From: Lentiprolixibacter aurantiacus
GTDB taxonomy: Bacteria > Bacteroidota > Bacteroidia > Flavobacteriales > Flavobacteriaceae
NCBI RefSeq assembly: GCF_026241225.1
Contig: NZ_JAPFQP010000001.1
Location: 1,116,001-1,180,000 of the forward strand
Reading direction: 5' to 3'
Length of the DNA: 64,000 nucleotides
Positions 62,884 to 64,000 of this stretch are shown here, in pieces. Numbering within the stretch: the first letter of the stretch is position 1; each line of letters begins with the position of its first letter. Below the pieces are notes generated by a model, which saw only the letters and a list, made by a program, of their open reading frames with translations, did no database searches and had not been told where the DNA came from. The position numbers were made by a program, and so were the translations under genes.

Positions 62884-64000
62884 ATGAAGCAGACTTTTTT
62901 AAGGCGTATGGTTCTGATTGCCGGTGCAGGTATGTTTTTATTTTCCTGTTCGGACGAATCTGTCATTCAAGACGACAACCTTGATTTACAAAATGTATTT
63001 GAGCAAGACATAGAGGCCACTGTAGTACAACAGGGCAGTTATGTTATAGAAGGATCCTACATTGTTGTTTTTGACCAGAAGGTCACCGGAGATGTAGGTG
63101 CGAGATACGGTGCGGATTACAATGCAGCCAAAGCAGCGGTAAAAGAAATGGCAACAAAGATTTTTGATGGTTTGCAGATGAGGGGTGAAATTATCGAGCA
63201 TGTTTACAGTAAAACGTTAACCGGGGTTTCGGTTAGACTTTCTGAGGAACAGGCAGCAGAGCTGATGGCCGATGAAAGGGTGGCCTATATTGAAAAAGAC
63301 CAGATGTTTACCCTCGCACCCCCGCCTGGAAGAGGACCGGGAGGTGGAGGCGATGGCGGTGGTTCTGCAGCCCAGGAAAAGCCCTGGGGTATAACACGGG
63401 TCAACGGTGGAGCAACATATACCGGTAATAATGTTGCCTGGATTATAGATTCCGGAATTGATTCTGGCCATGAAGACCTCAACGTTGATGTAAGTCGGGG
63501 ATTCAATGCCTTCAGCAAGGGCAAAGATTCCGATCTTTCAGCTGATGGTAATGGACACGGCACACACGTTGCAGGAACTGTTGCTGCCATTGATAATGAA
63601 GTTGGCGTGGTTGGCGTTGCGGCGGGAGCTACAGTTATTCCTGTAAAAGTACTGGACAGCCGCGGAAGTGGTTCTTATTCCGGTGTAATAGCGGGGATTG
63701 ATCATGTGGCTGCCAATGGTAGTAATGGGGATGTGGCCAATATGAGTTTAGGTGGAGGCTATTCGCAAGCTGTTAACGATGCTGTAGAAAGCGCTGCCTC
63801 TACCGGGGTTAAATTTGCCCTGGCTGCAGGTAATGAAAGTACAGATGCAAATACCCGGTCTCCGGCATCTGCCAATGGATCAAATATCTACACTATTTCG
63901 GCAATGTCTCAGGGAGACAACTGGGCATCTTTCTCAAACTACGGCAATCCCCCGGTAGACTACTGTGAACCCGGTGTATCCATTAAGTCAACCTGGAAAG
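62884..64000 (+). CDS. Subtilase (S8) lipoprotein with propeptide domain, partial
   Basis: The first 372 residues of a subtilisin-like serine protease; the end lies beyond the window. Signal and lipobox FLFSC put the lipidated Cys at 22. An I9-type propeptide follows (SYIVVFDQKVTGDV to RVAYIEKDQMF), then a Gly-rich linker (GRGPGGGGDGGG). In the catalytic domain the Asp (AWIIDSGIDSGHEDL), the His (GNGHGTHVAGTVAA) and the oxyanion Asn (ALAAGNES) are visible; the catalytic Ser motif would be beyond base 64000. Likely a surface or secreted peptidase for nutrient scavenging. Confidence 0.93.
   Translation, partial: MKQTFLRRMVLIAGAGMFLFSCSDESVIQDDNLDLQNVFEQDIEATVVQQGSYVIEGSYIVVFDQKVTGDVGARYGADYNAAKAAVKEMATKIFDGLQMRGEIIEHVYSKTLTGVSVRLSEEQAAELMADERVAYIEKDQMFTLAPPPGRGPGGGGDGGGSAAQEKPWGITRVNGGATYTGNNVAWIIDSGIDSGHEDLNVDVSRGFNAFSKGKDSDLSADGNGHGTHVAGTVAAIDNEVGVVGVAAGATVIPVKVLDSRGSGSYSGVIAGIDHVAANGSNGDVANMSLGGGYSQAVNDAVESAASTGVKFALAAGNESTDANTRSPASANGSNIYTISAMSQGDNWASFSNYGNPPVDYCEPGVSIKSTWK

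Noticed and set aside
1-64000. CRISPR arrays, insertion sequences, rRNA operons, complete prophages
   Set aside because: No regularly spaced repeats, transposase, rRNA-like or phage structural genes were seen in either strand.

Overview
The window is a stretch of chromosome from a member of the Bacteroidota, most likely a marine Flavobacteriaceae. The evidence is consistent: recurrent promoter-like boxes of the Bacteroidota type (TTTG, about 19-20 nt, TAnnTTTG), many SP-II lipoproteins with the lipobox followed by SSD-type residues, a PorT-like outer membrane protein, DUF4230/DUF4407/DUF2723 proteins, the ExbB-ExbD-ExbD cluster, the sucA/sucB pair, and tRNA genes without an encoded CCA. It reads mostly as core chromosome; I found no CRISPR array, insertion sequence, intact prophage or recognisable defence island.

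Layout. 1-2.6 kb: start of a CcoI-type copper P-ATPase divergent from an Fnr-like regulator, then a universal stress protein and a small membrane protein. 2.7-4.1 kb: a promoter + hairpin + terminator unit (candidate small RNA or attenuator) in front of homogentisate dioxygenase. 4.1-7.0 kb: an island that looks AT-richer by eye, with a 49-residue ORF and a 790-residue lipoprotein. 7.1-13.0 kb: the complete histidine degradation operon hutH-hutI-hutU-hutG with a long, vertebrate-type urocanase. 13.1-20.7 kb: nitroreductase, DUF456, then a co-directional run: lipoprotein, ruvC, hemW, cyclase-family protein, DUF4230, Dabb, YjbR and a membrane-anchored MutS-like ATPase. 20.7-26.7 kb: DUF4407 protein, M20 dipeptidase, tRNA-Leu with a duplicated 3' end, a 43-residue membrane peptide, a sugar porter and KDO transferase. 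26.7-36.8 kb: DegT aminotransferase, galE, 2-oxoglutarate dehydrogenase sucA and sucB with an M23 peptidase between them, retropepsin, TatD, asparaginase I. 36.9-40.3 kb: tRNA-Ser, TonB-system motor genes and PorT. 40.3-46.6 kb: PAP2-like protein, rpoN, asnS, RND exporter. 46.6-52.0 kb: the translation cluster rplM-rpsI-rpsB-tsf and pyrH-frr, interrupted by an oppositely oriented membrane protein/XRE regulator pair. 52-64 kb: lipoprotein, polA, glycosylasparaginase, cutC, phosphoesterase, a thioredoxin-fold protein without its cysteines, a 1099-residue DUF2723 membrane protein, tRNA-Gln and the start of a subtilase lipoprotein.

Points that deserve a second look: the roughly 105-nt candidate RNA at 2760-2867; the tandem 16-bp repeats over the promoter of the XRE pair, which sits inside the tsf/pyrH cluster; the helix-hairpin-helix extension on ribosomal protein S2 and the three hairpins in front of its gene; and several small membrane peptides (43 and 42 residues) likely to be missed by gene callers. 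No complete undescribed system can be shown from sequence alone; these are candidates only. All function calls come from reading motifs and recalling families; no database search was run.
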